Origin: Saccharopolyspora elongata
GTDB lineage: Bacteria; Actinomycetota; Actinomycetes; Mycobacteriales; Pseudonocardiaceae
Direction: 5' to 3'
NCBI RefSeq assembly: GCF_004348985.1
Contig: NZ_SMKW01000055.1
Coordinates: forward strand, 1 to 63,466
DNA: 63,466 bases
Made by a program: the position numbers and the translations under genes. The notes under the pieces are model-generated. The model was not told where the DNA came from, ran no database searches, and saw only the letters and a list, made by a program, of their open reading frames with translations. Position 1 is the first letter of the stretch; the number at the start of each line of letters is the position of its first letter. Below are positions 35,220 to 44,269 of this stretch, piece after piece.

Positions 35220-36182
35220 CTAGCGGACGCTTTCACCCGCTCCGAACGGGGTCCTCTTATCTGCGTTATTCCTGGTAGGAGCCGGTTTTTGGGTCCTGGG
35301 CAGCAGCGTCAGCAAGGTCGCCTCCGGCGGGCACGCGAAACGCACCGGCGCGTACGGCGAGGTGCCCAGTCCGGCCGACACGTGCAGGTGCATGTGCTCG
35401 CCCCAGGTGGACGCGCCGCGCGCCCGCGACCGGTCCAGCTCGCAGTTGGTCACCAGCGCCCCGTAGCCCGGCAGCCGCAGCTGCCCGCCGTGGGTGTGGC
35501 CGGCCATCACCAGGTCGTAGCCGTCCTCGGCGAACGAGTCCAGCACCCGCGGCTCGGGGGAGTGCGTCACGCCCAGCCGCAGGTGGGCGTCGGACGGCAC
35601 CGGTCCGGCGATCAGGTCGTAGCGGTCCAGGTGCAGGTGCGGGTCGTCGAGCCCGGCCAGGTGGATCCGCATCCCGGCGACCTCGATCTCGTGCCGGCGG
35701 TGCGTCGCGTCCAGCCAGCCGCGCTCGGTCATCGCCGCCCGCAGGTCGCGCCACGGCAGCGGCTCCCCGTGGAGCCGCTTCGCCTTCCACGACGGCACCA
35801 GGTAGCGGGCCGGGTTCTTCTTGGTCGGCCCGTAGTAGTCGTTGCTGCCGAAGACGAACACGCCGGGCTTGTCCAGCAGCGGGCCCATCGCGCGCAGCGC
35901 CGCAGGCACCGCCTGCGGGTGCGCCAGGTTGTCGCCGGTGTTGACCACCAGATCCGGGTCCAGCTCGGCGAGCTCGGACACCCACCGCTGCTTGGACCGC
36001 TGGTTCGGGGTCATGTGCAGGTCGGAGATGTGCAGCACGCGAAGCGGTGCCGCGTCCTCGGCGAGCACCGGCAGCGTCGCCTGCCGGAGCGTCCAGTGGC
36101 GCCGTTCGATCGCGGCCGAGTAGGTGACCGCGGCGGCGCCGAGGGCGCCCGTGCTGAGCAGAATCCGCCCGAACTTGTTCAC
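35220..36182 (-). CDS. Metallophosphoesterase (calcineurin-like, YaeI type)
   Basis: A 320-residue phosphoesterase with an N-terminal hydrophobic stretch (LLSTGALGAAAVTYSA). Metal-binding motifs are in order: LHISDLHM (DxH), VVNTGDNLAH (GDxxx), VFGSNDYYG (GNHD form with Ser/Asn), VMAGHTHGGQLRLP (GHTHGGQ). It corresponds to M. tuberculosis Rv3683, which lies next to ponA2. GTG 36182 is the start, with GGTGGG in front. Substrate unknown; a phosphodiester of lipid or cell-wall precursor is possible. Confidence 0.92.
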   Translation of the reverse strand: MNKFGRILLSTGALGAAAVTYSAAIERRHWTLRQATLPVLAEDAAPLRVLHISDLHMTPNQRSKQRWVSELAELDPDLVVNTGDNLAHPQAVPAALRAMGPLLDKPGVFVFGSNDYYGPTKKNPARYLVPSWKAKRLHGEPLPWRDLRAAMTERGWLDATHRRHEIEVAGMRIHLAGLDDPHLHLDRYDLIAGPVPSDAHLRLGVTHSPEPRVLDSFAEDGYDLVMAGHTHGGQLRLPGYGALVTNCELDRSRARGASTWGEHMHLHVSAGLGTSPYAPVRFACPPEATLLTLLPRTQKPAPTRNNADKRTPFGAGESVR

Positions 36183-36265
36183 CCCACCAACCCTACGACG
36201 ACACCGGCCCGGGTGGCGTTCGGCCTGACGCCGGGCGGCCGGGCCGTCAGCGGGATAATCACCAC

Positions 36266-36736
36266 ATGGCCGAGCTCAAGGACAAGCTGCGGGCGGACCT
36301 CTCCGCCGCGATGAAGCAACGCGACACCGTCGTCACCGGGGTCCTGCGGATGGCGCTGGCCGCCGTCGGCAAGGAGGAGGTCGCGGGCAAGCAGGCGCGC
36401 GAGCTCACCGACGAAGAGGTGCAGCGCGTGCTGAACAAGGAGGCAAAGAAGCGCGACGAGGCCGCCGAGGCGTTCCGCGGCGCCGGTCGTGCGGAGCAGG
36501 CCGACGCCGAGGTCGGCGAGGCCGAGATCCTGCGGCGCTACCTGCCGCAGCCGCTCGGCGACGACGAGCTGGCGCAGCTCGTGCGGGACGCGGTCGCGGA
36601 GGTCGAGGGGGAGCTCGGCGAGCGTCCGGGCATGAAGCAGATGGGCCAGGTCATGAAGGCGGCGAACGCCAAGGTGGCGGGCCGCGCCGAGGGCGGCAAG
36701 GTCGCGGCCCTGGTCAAGGCCCAGCTGGCCGGCTGA
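36266..36736 (+). CDS. GatB/YqeY domain protein
   Basis: A 156-residue helical protein: LKDKLRADLSAAMKQRD at the N-terminus, the GRAEQADAEVGEAEILRRYLP centre (in parts: GRAEQADAE, EILRRYLPQPL) and the C-terminal GQVMKAANAKVAGRAEGGKVA are the YqeY signature. It resembles the tRNA-binding tail of GatB; family members associate with tRNA-dependent amidation but the role is not settled. ATG 36266 diverges from the phosphoesterase gene by 83 bases. Confidence 0.95.
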   Translation: MAELKDKLRADLSAAMKQRDTVVTGVLRMALAAVGKEEVAGKQARELTDEEVQRVLNKEAKKRDEAAEAFRGAGRAEQADAEVGEAEILRRYLPQPLGDDELAQLVRDAVAEVEGELGERPGMKQMGQVMKAANAKVAGRAEGGKVAALVKAQLAG

Positions 36737-36761
36737 CTCCCGAGGTCGTGTTTTCGCTGGT

Positions 36762-36819
36762 CACGGGGCCGTGAGTGTTTCGGGGTGGCATAGCGCCCCA
36801 AAGCACTCATGGCCCCGTG
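36762..36819. repeat. Family C hairpin, copy 2
   Basis: CACGGGGCCGTGAGTGTTTC...GGGG, loop TGGCATAGCG, then CCCCAAAGCACTCATGGCCCCGTG in parts. The stem is longer at its base than in other copies and has a few mismatches. It lies 26 bases after the YqeY stop. Confidence 0.8.
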
Positions 36820-36914
36820 CCTGCTGAAACCGTCGTGATACCGCGGTGAAACCCGCGTCCGCATCCTCGGCGTGGTCATGGACTTCGGTCCGTTCCACGC
36901 GAAGAGGAGTCACG

Positions 36915-37811
36915 ATGCAGCACGAACCGAACGAGGGCACCGCGCCACCACTGGGGCGCCGGTACGAGGTGGACGGGCGGCGGCTGTTCCTGCACCGCTC
37001 GGGCACCGGCGGCCCGGCGGTGGTGTTCCTGCCCGGTGCCGGCGCCGTCGGCCTGGACTACCTGAACGTCCACCAGCGGGTCGCCGAGCTCACCACCAGC
37101 GTGATCTACGACCGCGGCGGAACCGGCTGGAGCGACCCGCTCCCGCTCCCGCGCACCGCCGCCGAAACCGCCACCGAGCTGCGGGATCTGCTGCGCGCCG
37201 CCGAGATCCCCGGGCCTTACGTGCTCGCCGCGCATTCGCTCGGCGGGACCTACGCCCGCCGCTTCTCGCAGCTGTTCCCCGACGAGGTGGCGGGCCTGCT
37301 CTGGCTGGAGGGCCTGCACGAGGACTGGGACGTCCACATGCCGGAGTCGATGCGCCTGGCGAATTCGACCCAGCCGCTGCCCGACCTCGACGAGCAGCAG
37401 CTCCAGCAGTTCCGCGCCTACTTCTCGCAGATGTTCGCCACGTGGCCGGACGAGCTCCGCGAACTGCTCGTCGAACGTCACCTCTCCACCGAGTGGCTGC
37501 ACTCCAACAACCACCAGCGGAGCAACGTGCCCGAGCTCGCCGCTGAGATCCGGGCCGGGGGAGGCGGGCCGGACGTGCCGCTGATCGCGCTCACCGGCGT
37601 GGGGATCGACCCCGGCCAGGCGCTGTTCATGTCCGACGAGGAGCTGCGCGAGCTGAACGAGAGCAAGCAGAAGCTCTTCCAGACGTTCGCCGACTCGGTC
37701 ACGCGCGGCGAGCACCGCGTGCTCGAAGGCGCCGGTCACAGCACGCTCCACACCGACCGCCCGGACGCCGTGGTCGAAGCGGCCCGGGATCTGCTCAGCC
37801 GGTTGCGCTGA
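36915..37811 (+). CDS. Alpha/beta hydrolase
   Basis: A 298-residue alpha/beta hydrolase: oxyanion region VVFLPGAGAVG, IYDRGGTGWSD, the nucleophile elbow LAAHSLGGTYAR and the His in EGAGHSTLHTD. The substrate is unknown; the layout is that of generic C-C or ester hydrolases. ATG 36915 has AGAGGAG upstream. The last 17 bases overlap the convergent BTAD pseudogene. Confidence 0.88.
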   Translation: MQHEPNEGTAPPLGRRYEVDGRRLFLHRSGTGGPAVVFLPGAGAVGLDYLNVHQRVAELTTSVIYDRGGTGWSDPLPLPRTAAETATELRDLLRAAEIPGPYVLAAHSLGGTYARRFSQLFPDEVAGLLWLEGLHEDWDVHMPESMRLANSTQPLPDLDEQQLQQFRAYFSQMFATWPDELRELLVERHLSTEWLHSNNHQRSNVPELAAEIRAGGGGPDVPLIALTGVGIDPGQALFMSDEELRELNESKQKLFQTFADSVTRGEHRVLEGAGHSTLHTDRPDAVVEAARDLLSRLR

Positions 37812-40120
37812 GCTGATCGCGTGCCCGCAGCGCGGCCAGCGCTGCGGCGCGCAGGTCGTCGCGGCTCAGGCCGGCATACGCGGACACCGCCTCGGCGTAT
37901 GCCGGCTCGCCGGCGAGCTCGATCGCCCGGCGGACTCCGGCGGGCGACATGGTGGGCTGGTAGTCCCGCAGGAAGCGGAACCGCTCCGCCAGGGCGATCA
38001 GCCGAGCCCCGTACTCGGCCGCCCGCGCATCGCCGGTGACGTCCACCCAGGCCAAGGCCAGCAGGAGCGTGCCGCAGATCGGGAAGTCCTCCAGGTGCGG
38101 CGACGTCCTGGCGAGGGGCTCGGCGAGCATCGCGGTCAGGGTGCGCGGCAGCTCCCCGGCGATGTCCGCGACGAGGTCGAGCCGCCCGTGCTGGGCGTGG
38201 GCGATCACCGCGACGGCCCGGGTCTCCACGGTCCACGGCCGCAGGCCGCGCGGGTCGTCGCGGAAGACCTGGCTCTCCGCTGTCCGGAGCCGGTCGGCGG
38301 CCCGCCGCCACAGGCGCAGGCCGGCGTCGACGTCGCCGCGGGCCAGCGAGATCTCCGCCCGTCCGGCCAGGTCCGGCACCAGCTCGGCGACGGTGTCGTC
38401 CGCCCGGTTCTGCTCGGTCAGCGCCAGCCACTGCTCGGCCTCGTCGACGTCGCCGAGCTGCAGGTTGGCCAGCACCATCGCCCAGCGCAGCTGGGTCACG
38501 TCGGACCACGCCCCGATCTCCTCCAGCGCGCCCAGCGCGGCCCGCAGGTGGTGCCGCGCCTGCTCGCCCCGCTCGACCTGCATGGCAAGCGATCCGACCC
38601 GGCCGTGGGCGGGGCCGGCGCGGCGGCGGCGGAGGAGGCGAGGGTAGTACGAGGTCGGTTTCGCCGGCCGCATCGCGCCGGGCCGCGCTGAACTCGCGCA
38701 CCGTCTCCAACATCCGGAAGCGCGTACCCGAAGCGGTGTCGGTGACCTTGAGCAGCGACTGGTCGACCAGTTCCTCCAGGACGTCGGGCTCGCCGAGCAG
38801 CGCCCGCGCGGCATCGGCGGTGAATCCGCCGGGGAACACCGACAACGCGCGCATGGCGGCCTGCCCAGCAGGTTCGAGGAGGCTCCAGCTCCAGTCGACC
38901 ACGGCTTGCAGCGTTCGGTGCCGGCGCGGAGCATCCCGCGCCCCGCCGCGCAGCAGGCCGAAGCGGTCGTCGAGGCGGCGGGCGATCTCGGCGACCGACA
39001 TGGCCCGGACCCGCGCCGCGGCCAGCTCCACGGCGAGCGGAAGCCCGTCGAGACGGCCGTCGATCACGTGCTCGCAGTTGTCAAGCACCAGCAGTGCCGA
39101 ACCGCGGTCCAGGACGTCGGCGATCCCGAGGAGCCCATCCCGTTCCCCGACACCGAGCGCCGCCGCGACCTCGCCGACGACGTCGTCGTCGGCGGTGAGG
39201 CCGGTGAGCGCTACGAAATGCACGACGCGCTGCTGTGCCTGGCGGCTCACCGCGTGCGCCAAGCGCGTCTTGCCGAGACCGCCGGGGCCCACGATCGAGG
39301 CGACCCGGGACGAGCGCAGCAGGCTCTCCACCGCGGCGATGTCATCGGCGCGACCCAGCAGCGGATTGGGCTCGTGCCGCACGCCGCGCCGGACGACGGG
39401 AGCCTGCCCGCGCAGCAGCTGCCTGTGCAGTTCCTGGAGCGCGGGGCAGGGATCAGAACCGAGCTCGTCGCGCAGCGACCGGCGGTACGACTCGTACCTG
39501 GACAGCGCTGCGGGCGACCCGGCCGTCGCAGCCTCGCAGCGCAGCAGCTCCAGCAAGATCTCTTCATCCCTCGGCCTCGCGCGGAACAGCTCGGCCAGCG
39601 GCTCGACCGCCTCGGCGTGGCGGCCCAGCCGCGACAGCGCAAGAGCGCGGGCGCGCACCAGCGACCGGTGCACCGACGCCCGCTCGGCCCGGAGCGCCGA
39701 AACAGGGTCGTCGAGCATTTCGCCGCTCGGCGATTCGTCCCAGAACGCGAGTCCGGCCTCGGCGTGCGCGAGGGCTGCGGCGTGATCGCCGGATCGGGAG
39801 TGCCGGGCGCTGGCGGCGGCGCAGAGCCGGACGGCGGAGGCGTCGACCTGGTCCTCGCCGATCGCCAGGCGGTACCCGGTCGGGGTCCGCGCGATCACCT
39901 CGGAGCCCAGCTGAGCGCGGGCACGGGACACCAGGACCTGCAGCGCCTTGGCCGGATTCTCCGGCTGTTCCTCGGGCCAGAGCCCGTCGAGCAGGCGAGC
40001 GGTGCTGCAGCCGGTGCGGAGATCGCTCGCCAGGAGGGCGAGCAGCCCGCGCAGCCGAGGACCGGTGATCTCCCGGCCCCGGAAGGAAACCCGGGACAAC
40101 AGGGCCAACTCCGCGATCAC
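37795..40120 (-). pseudogene. Broken BTAD/AfsR-type (SARP-like) ATPase regulator
   Basis: The frame from 40120 encodes an N-terminal winged-helix (LLALLASDLRTGCSTARLLD), a BTAD domain (about residues 90-240) and an NB-ARC-like ATPase with Walker A GPGGLGKTRLA and LLVLDNCEHVID. Directly after NCEHVID the sequence jumps to GRLDGLPLAVELAAARVRA, skipping about 100 residues present in relatives, probably an in-frame deletion near 39060. Around 38590-38680 (C/G runs) the frame is lost: the C-terminal helical TPR part (e.g. HHLRAALGALEEIGAWSD, LGDVDEAEQWLALTEQ) continues in another frame to a stop at 37795, while the original frame reads Pro/Arg/Gly-rich nonsense. The linking region between ATPase and TPR is also short. 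Confidence 0.75.
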
Positions 40121-40156
40121 CGAACCAGGCTAGCCAGCCACCCGCCGCACCGGGCT

Positions 40157-40278
40157 CCGCAGTTTCAATTGAGCTTGGACATAAATCAGGAGGGGCATCC
40201 ACAGTCCAGGGAGCCTCTGAGGTTCCGCTACCCGCACCGCCACGCAAATCGAGGTTGGAAACCCCAATTGAAACTGCG
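40157..40278. repeat. Pair of inverted family B half-sites bounding a ~90-bp segment
   Basis: CCGCAGTTTCAATTG at 40157-40171 and its exact complement CAATTGAAACTGCG(A) at 40265-40278 face each other, so the whole 120-base intergenic segment can form one long-armed structure. It lies between the BTAD pseudogene and the reductase gene. The interior shows no coding sense. Confidence 0.75.
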
Positions 40279-40301
40279 AACCCCAGAAGCACGGGCGAGC
40301 G

Positions 40302-41087
40302 TCAGTCGCCTGCGGCGTTGCGGCGCCAGTAGGCGAGGGCGTAGAGGCGGCGCCGGTCCAGGCCGAGTTCCCGCTGGCAGTGCTCGCGGAGCTGGTGCAC
40401 CACGTCGGCCTCCGCGCCGATCCACACGTGCGGGTCCGGGTCCAGCTCGGCGGACCGCAGCGCATCCACGAGCAGCGTGCTGTCGGCCGCTGGGACGCCG
40501 TCGCGGTGCAGCCAGTGCCAGGTGACGTCGGCGGCGGAACCGAGCGACTGCTCCTCCGCGGCATCGGCGACCTCGGCGAACACCTGCACGCGGGCCTCGG
40601 CGGGCAGCTCCTCCAGGATCGCCGCGATCGCCGGCAGCGCCGTCTCGTCGCCGACCAGCACCAGCGGATCGGCGTCCGGCTGCGGCCGGTACGCGGGGCT
40701 GGGGCCGACGGTGACGATCCGCTCGCCGGGCGCGGCCTGCGTCGCCCACGTGCTGCCCGGCCCGTCGTGGTCGTGCACGACGAAGTCGATTGCCAGCTCC
40801 TGCCGCTGCGGGTCGAACCAGCGGACGGTGTAGGTGCGCTGCCGGGGCTGCTGCTCGCGGGGCAGCGCGAACACCTCGGCGCGGGTCCGGCCCAGCGGCA
40901 TCGGCTGGCCGGGCTGCGGCAGGCACAGCTTGATGCGCTGGTCGCTGCCGTTGCTGACGAAGTCCGAGAGCTCCGAGCCGCCGAGCGTGACGCGCACCAT
41001 CCGAGGCGTGATGCGCTCGGTCGACCGCACGTCCAGCAGCCGGTACCGGGATCGCGCGCGCCTGGTGCTCGCCTGCGTGTTCGTCAC
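40302..41087 (-). CDS. Siderophore-interacting protein (ferric-siderophore reductase, SIP/ViuB family)
   Basis: A 261-residue flavoprotein reductase. The FAD-binding beta barrel has TPRMVRVTLGG, QRTYTVRWFD (RxYT/S type) and the SIP C-terminal domain shows LVGDETALPAIAAILEELP and HVWIGAEADVV; the end ALAYWRRNAAGD (YWR motif) is diagnostic. It releases iron from imported ferric siderophores in the cytoplasm. The start is uncertain: GTG 41087 fits homologues but its GGAGG is very close; ATG 41129 would add 14 residues. No siderophore uptake or synthesis genes are next to it. Confidence 0.92.
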   Translation of the reverse strand: MTNTQASTRRARSRYRLLDVRSTERITPRMVRVTLGGSELSDFVSNGSDQRIKLCLPQPGQPMPLGRTRAEVFALPREQQPRQRTYTVRWFDPQRQELAIDFVVHDHDGPGSTWATQAAPGERIVTVGPSPAYRPQPDADPLVLVGDETALPAIAAILEELPAEARVQVFAEVADAAEEQSLGSAADVTWHWLHRDGVPAADSTLLVDALRSAELDPDPHVWIGAEADVVHQLREHCQRELGLDRRRLYALAYWRRNAAGD

Positions 41088-41147
41088 GCCTCCGAGTCTA
41101 AAGAGCCCGCTCTCGGGCTCGACCCGCATGGCGGGTGCGGCCTGCGG

Positions 41148-41193
41148 CTCGTGAGCGTTTTGGATCGCCATGACGATCCAAAACGCTCACGAG
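41148..41193. repeat. Family C hairpin, copy 3
   Basis: CTCGTGAGCGTTTTGGATCG, loop CCATGA, then its exact 20-base complement. It lies 57 bases beyond the ponA2 stop and upstream of the reductase gene, both read leftwards. Confidence 0.92.
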
Positions 41194-41250
41194 ACCTGGG
41201 CCGAAAAGCAGTGCGGGCGCCTTCGGTTCGAAGACGCCCGCACCGGTCGG

Positions 41251-43665
41251 TCACGGCGGGAAGATGCCCGGCGGCAGCACGGGTTGTTCCGGCTGCTGCG
41301 GCGGCCGGTCGCCCGGCGGCTGCGGCGGTGGTTGCTGCGGGGAGCCGGGCGGCGGCCTCTCCGGCGACGGCGGCGGCACGTACCCGGTGCTCACCGAGAT
41401 CGTCACGATCTCGCCCGGCAGCGCGAAGCCGCGGGGCGTCTGGCTGGTCACCGTGCCCTGCTTGCGCGTGCTGCTCACCGAGCGCTCCTGGACCTGGTAG
41501 CCCGCCTTCTGCAGCGTTTCCGAAGCCCGCTTGCGGTCCATGCCGACGACGTTGGGCACCTGGAACTCGTCGCCGCCGTTCTCGTACCGGCCGGTCGTCG
41601 GCGGCAGCGGCAGCACGGGCAGGCCCTCGTGGATGACCTTCATCGCGTCGAAGAACGTCCGCGCCGGCACCTTGCCGCCGTAGATGTTCCCGCCGTTGAC
41701 CCCGCACAACCGCGGCGGATCGGAGTCGCAGATGCCCTGCGGCGAGGTTCCGTCGCTGAAGGTCAGCACCGCGCCCGCGAACTGCGGGGTGGCACCCAGG
41801 AATCCGGCAGACTGGTGGGCCTCGGTGGTGCCGGTCTTGGCGGCCAGCGGGCGGGTCCACCCGGCCCCGTTGGCCGCCGCGTAGGCGGTGCCGCCCGGCT
41901 GGTCGTCGCGGCTCATCCCGACGGCCATCGCGTTCGCCAGGCCCTCGTCCACCGCCTGCTCGCACGGGTCCTCGGTGATCGACATCGGGTTGCCGTTGCG
42001 GTCCAGGATCTGCTCGATCGGCGTCGGCGGGCACCACACGCCGCCGCTCATGATCGTGGCGGCGACGTTGCTGAGCTCCAGCGGACTGGTCGGCGCGTAG
42101 CCGAGCGTGAAGGCGCCGATGTTGCGCTGCTTGACCTGGTCGGCCTGGGACAGCCCGTTCGCCCCGCCGGGCGCCAGCGGATCACCGCCCGCGGTGTGGC
42201 TGAGCAGCGTCTCGCGCATGCCGAGCCGCGCCGCTATGTCCACCGTCTGCGGGAGCCCGACGCGTTCCTGCAGCGCCACGAAACCGGTGTTCGGCGAGGT
42301 CGCCAGTGCCATCTGCAGGGTGCGCGGGCCGGGCCGCACGCCTTCGGCGTTGCCGACGGTGTAGGGCGCGGTGCCGTTCTTGTACACCGACGACGTGTAG
42401 GAACCCGGCGCCTGGATGGTGTTGTAGATGCCCATCCCCTTCTCCAGCGCCGCCGCCGAGGTGAACACCTTGTAGATCGAGCCCGCGCCGAACTTGATCA
42501 CGCCGCTGGGCAGCGCGTACGCGGTCTGGCCCTTGGCGGCGTCGAGCCCGAAGTCGCGGTTGGCGACCAGCGCGCGGACCCGGTGCTTGTCCTTGCCGGG
42601 CTCCACCACGCTCATCACGTTGGCGACGCCCTTGGTCGTCTTCGGCACGCCGCGCTCGGCGGCGGCCTTCGCCGCGTCGGTGGCGCGCGAGTCGAGGGTG
42701 GTGCGGATGGTGTAGCCGCCGCGCTTGAGCTGCTCCTCGGTGAACCCGGCGCGCTCCAGGTAGTCGATCACGTACTTGCAGAAGAAGCCGTCCGACGGCC
42801 CGGCGCCGACGCACCCGTTGGGCGGGCTGCGCAGCGGTTGCACGAGGCCGAGCGGCGAGTTGCGGGCCTCCTCCGCGGCCTGCGGCGTGATCCGGCGCTG
42901 GTCCTCCATCGCCTTGATCACCAGGTTGCGGCGGTTGAGCGCTTCGCCGGGGTTGTTCTGCGGGTTCAGCGCGCTCGGGCTGTTGACCATGCCGGCCAGC
43001 AGCGCGGCCTGCGCGATGGTCAGCTTGTCGGGCGTGGTGTCGAAGTAGGTGCGCGAGGCGGAGGCGATCCCGTACGCCTGGTTCCCGTACGGCACCACGT
43101 TGAGGTACCGGGTGAGCACGTCCTCCTTGCTGAGCTGCTTCTCCAGCTGCAGCGCGATCCGGATCTCGCGGAGCTTCCGGGCCGGGGTCTGCTCGATGGC
43201 CTTGGCCTGCTTGACCGGGTCGCCGCCGGCGACCACGTGGACCATGTAGTTCTTCACGTACTGCTGGGTCAGCGTCGAGCCGCCCTGGGCGATCGCGCCG
43301 GACATCTGGTTGGTCACCGCGGCGCGGAGGGTGCCAGCCCAGTCGACGCCGTGGTGGTCGAAGAACCGCCGGTCCTCGATCGCCACGATCGCCGCCTTCA
43401 TGGTGTCGGCGATCTGGTCCGGCTGGGCCGGGGACCGGTTCTGGTCGAAGAGGTACGCGATGGGCAACCCATCCCGGTCTGTGACGGTCGTCACAAGGGG
43501 CGGTTCCTTGGTCATCAGGTCGGCGGAGATGCTGTTGACCGCGTCGCTGGCGCGGTTGGAGACCACTCCGAGTGATCCCGCCGCCGGGAACAGCAGGCCG
43601 GCCACCAGGACCCCGGCCAGCACACACAGACCGAACAACTTCAACAAGCCGTCTCGGACACGCAC
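41251..43665 (-). CDS. ponA2: Bifunctional class A penicillin-binding protein with PASTA domain (PonA2-like)
   Basis: An 804-residue peptidoglycan synthase. After a short cytoplasmic end a membrane helix (about residues 8-30) is followed by a GT51 transglycosylase domain (AIEDRRFFDHHGVD, GGSTLTQQYVKN, RKLREIRIALQLE) and a transpeptidase domain with SIYK (SxxK), SPN (SxN) and KTGT. One PASTA domain (VPNVVGMDRKRASETLQ) and a Pro/Gln-rich tail end the protein. GTG 43665 gives the N-terminus usual for actinobacterial homologues; GTG 43707 is possible. It is divergent from whiB4 as Rv3682 is from Rv3681c in M. tuberculosis. It builds peptidoglycan at the outer membrane face. Confidence 0.95.
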   Translation of the reverse strand: MRVRDGLLKLFGLCVLAGVLVAGLLFPAAGSLGVVSNRASDAVNSISADLMTKEPPLVTTVTDRDGLPIAYLFDQNRSPAQPDQIADTMKAAIVAIEDRRFFDHHGVDWAGTLRAAVTNQMSGAIAQGGSTLTQQYVKNYMVHVVAGGDPVKQAKAIEQTPARKLREIRIALQLEKQLSKEDVLTRYLNVVPYGNQAYGIASASRTYFDTTPDKLTIAQAALLAGMVNSPSALNPQNNPGEALNRRNLVIKAMEDQRRITPQAAEEARNSPLGLVQPLRSPPNGCVGAGPSDGFFCKYVIDYLERAGFTEEQLKRGGYTIRTTLDSRATDAAKAAAERGVPKTTKGVANVMSVVEPGKDKHRVRALVANRDFGLDAAKGQTAYALPSGVIKFGAGSIYKVFTSAAALEKGMGIYNTIQAPGSYTSSVYKNGTAPYTVGNAEGVRPGPRTLQMALATSPNTGFVALQERVGLPQTVDIAARLGMRETLLSHTAGGDPLAPGGANGLSQADQVKQRNIGAFTLGYAPTSPLELSNVAATIMSGGVWCPPTPIEQILDRNGNPMSITEDPCEQAVDEGLANAMAVGMSRDDQPGGTAYAAANGAGWTRPLAAKTGTTEAHQSAGFLGATPQFAGAVLTFSDGTSPQGICDSDPPRLCGVNGGNIYGGKVPARTFFDAMKVIHEGLPVLPLPPTTGRYENGGDEFQVPNVVGMDRKRASETLQKAGYQVQERSVSSTRKQGTVTSQTPRGFALPGEIVTISVSTGYVPPPSPERPPPGSPQQPPPQPPGDRPPQQPEQPVLPPGIFPP

Positions 43666-43752
43666 TTCGCCAGGGTAAATCGGGGTTGCTTCGTGACGGA
43701 GTGTCACGGCGTAGATCCGCCCGATGTGATGAGTAAGAAAGATAACGGAGCG

Positions 43753-43771
43753 ACAACCGTTGGTTGGTTGT
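43753..43771. promoter_or_regulatory. Inverted repeat in the ponA2-whiB4 divergent region
   Basis: ACAACC-GTTGGTT-GGTTGT lies between the two divergent genes. It could be an operator for a dimeric regulator; no regulator is assigned. Confidence 0.3.
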
Positions 43772-43912
43772 GGAACCAGTGGGCTCTACAGTCCGTCTAC
43801 GTCCAGCGACAGCACTGTTGTGGTTGAAGCAGTTCTGAGCACAACATCCGGTGCCGGGGGGCTCCGGACGAAAACGGTCGCCGACGATCCAGTGAGGAGC
43901 TGGGGGAACTCT

Positions 43913-44212
43913 ATGTTCGAGCAGGGGGACTGGCGGGTTAACGCCGCATGCCGTGACCAGAATCCGGACCAATTGTTCGTCCGGGGCGCCGAGCAGCGCA
44001 AGGCGCGAATGGTCTGCTTCGGCTGCCCGGTCCGTACCGAGTGCCTCAGCGAGGCGCTAGACAACAAGATCGAATTCGGTGTGTGGGGCGGAATGACGGA
44101 GCGGGAGCGGCGTGCGTTGTTGCGGCGCCGGCCCGACGTCCGGAACTGGCGGGAATTGCTGGAAGCCGCCCGGCAGGATTACGCCGATTTCACCGAGTAC
44201 CAAGTGAGCTAG
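43913..44212 (+). CDS. whiB4: WhiB-family iron-sulfur regulator (WhiB4/WblA-like)
   Basis: A 99-residue WhiB-like protein with the four cluster-binding cysteines Cys13, Cys35, Cys38 and Cys44 (Cx2Cx5C spacing for the last three) and the GVWGG turn at residues 56-60, followed by the basic MTERERRALLRRRP helix. The [4Fe-4S] cluster senses oxygen or nitric oxide. Its place between ponA2 and the two ArsA-like ATPases equals that of M. tuberculosis whiB4, a redox regulator also linked to beta-lactam response; Streptomyces WblA is a related developmental and secondary-metabolism regulator. ATG 43913 is chosen over longer in-frame starts because the family begins here. Confidence 0.93.
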   Translation: MFEQGDWRVNAACRDQNPDQLFVRGAEQRKARMVCFGCPVRTECLSEALDNKIEFGVWGGMTERERRALLRRRPDVRNWRELLEAARQDYADFTEYQVS

Positions 44213-44219
44213 TCCGTTC

Positions 44220-44267
44220 GAGGTCGGTTCGGCCAATTCGCCACGGCGGATTGGCCGAACCGACTTC
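44220..44267. terminator. Bidirectional terminator between whiB4 and the ArsA-like genes
   Basis: GGTCGGTTCGGCCAAT and its complement ATTGGCCGAACCGACT (one offset) enclose a 12-base spacer that also pairs. It lies directly between the convergent stops at 44212 and 44270. Confidence 0.85.
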
Positions 44268-44269
44268 TG

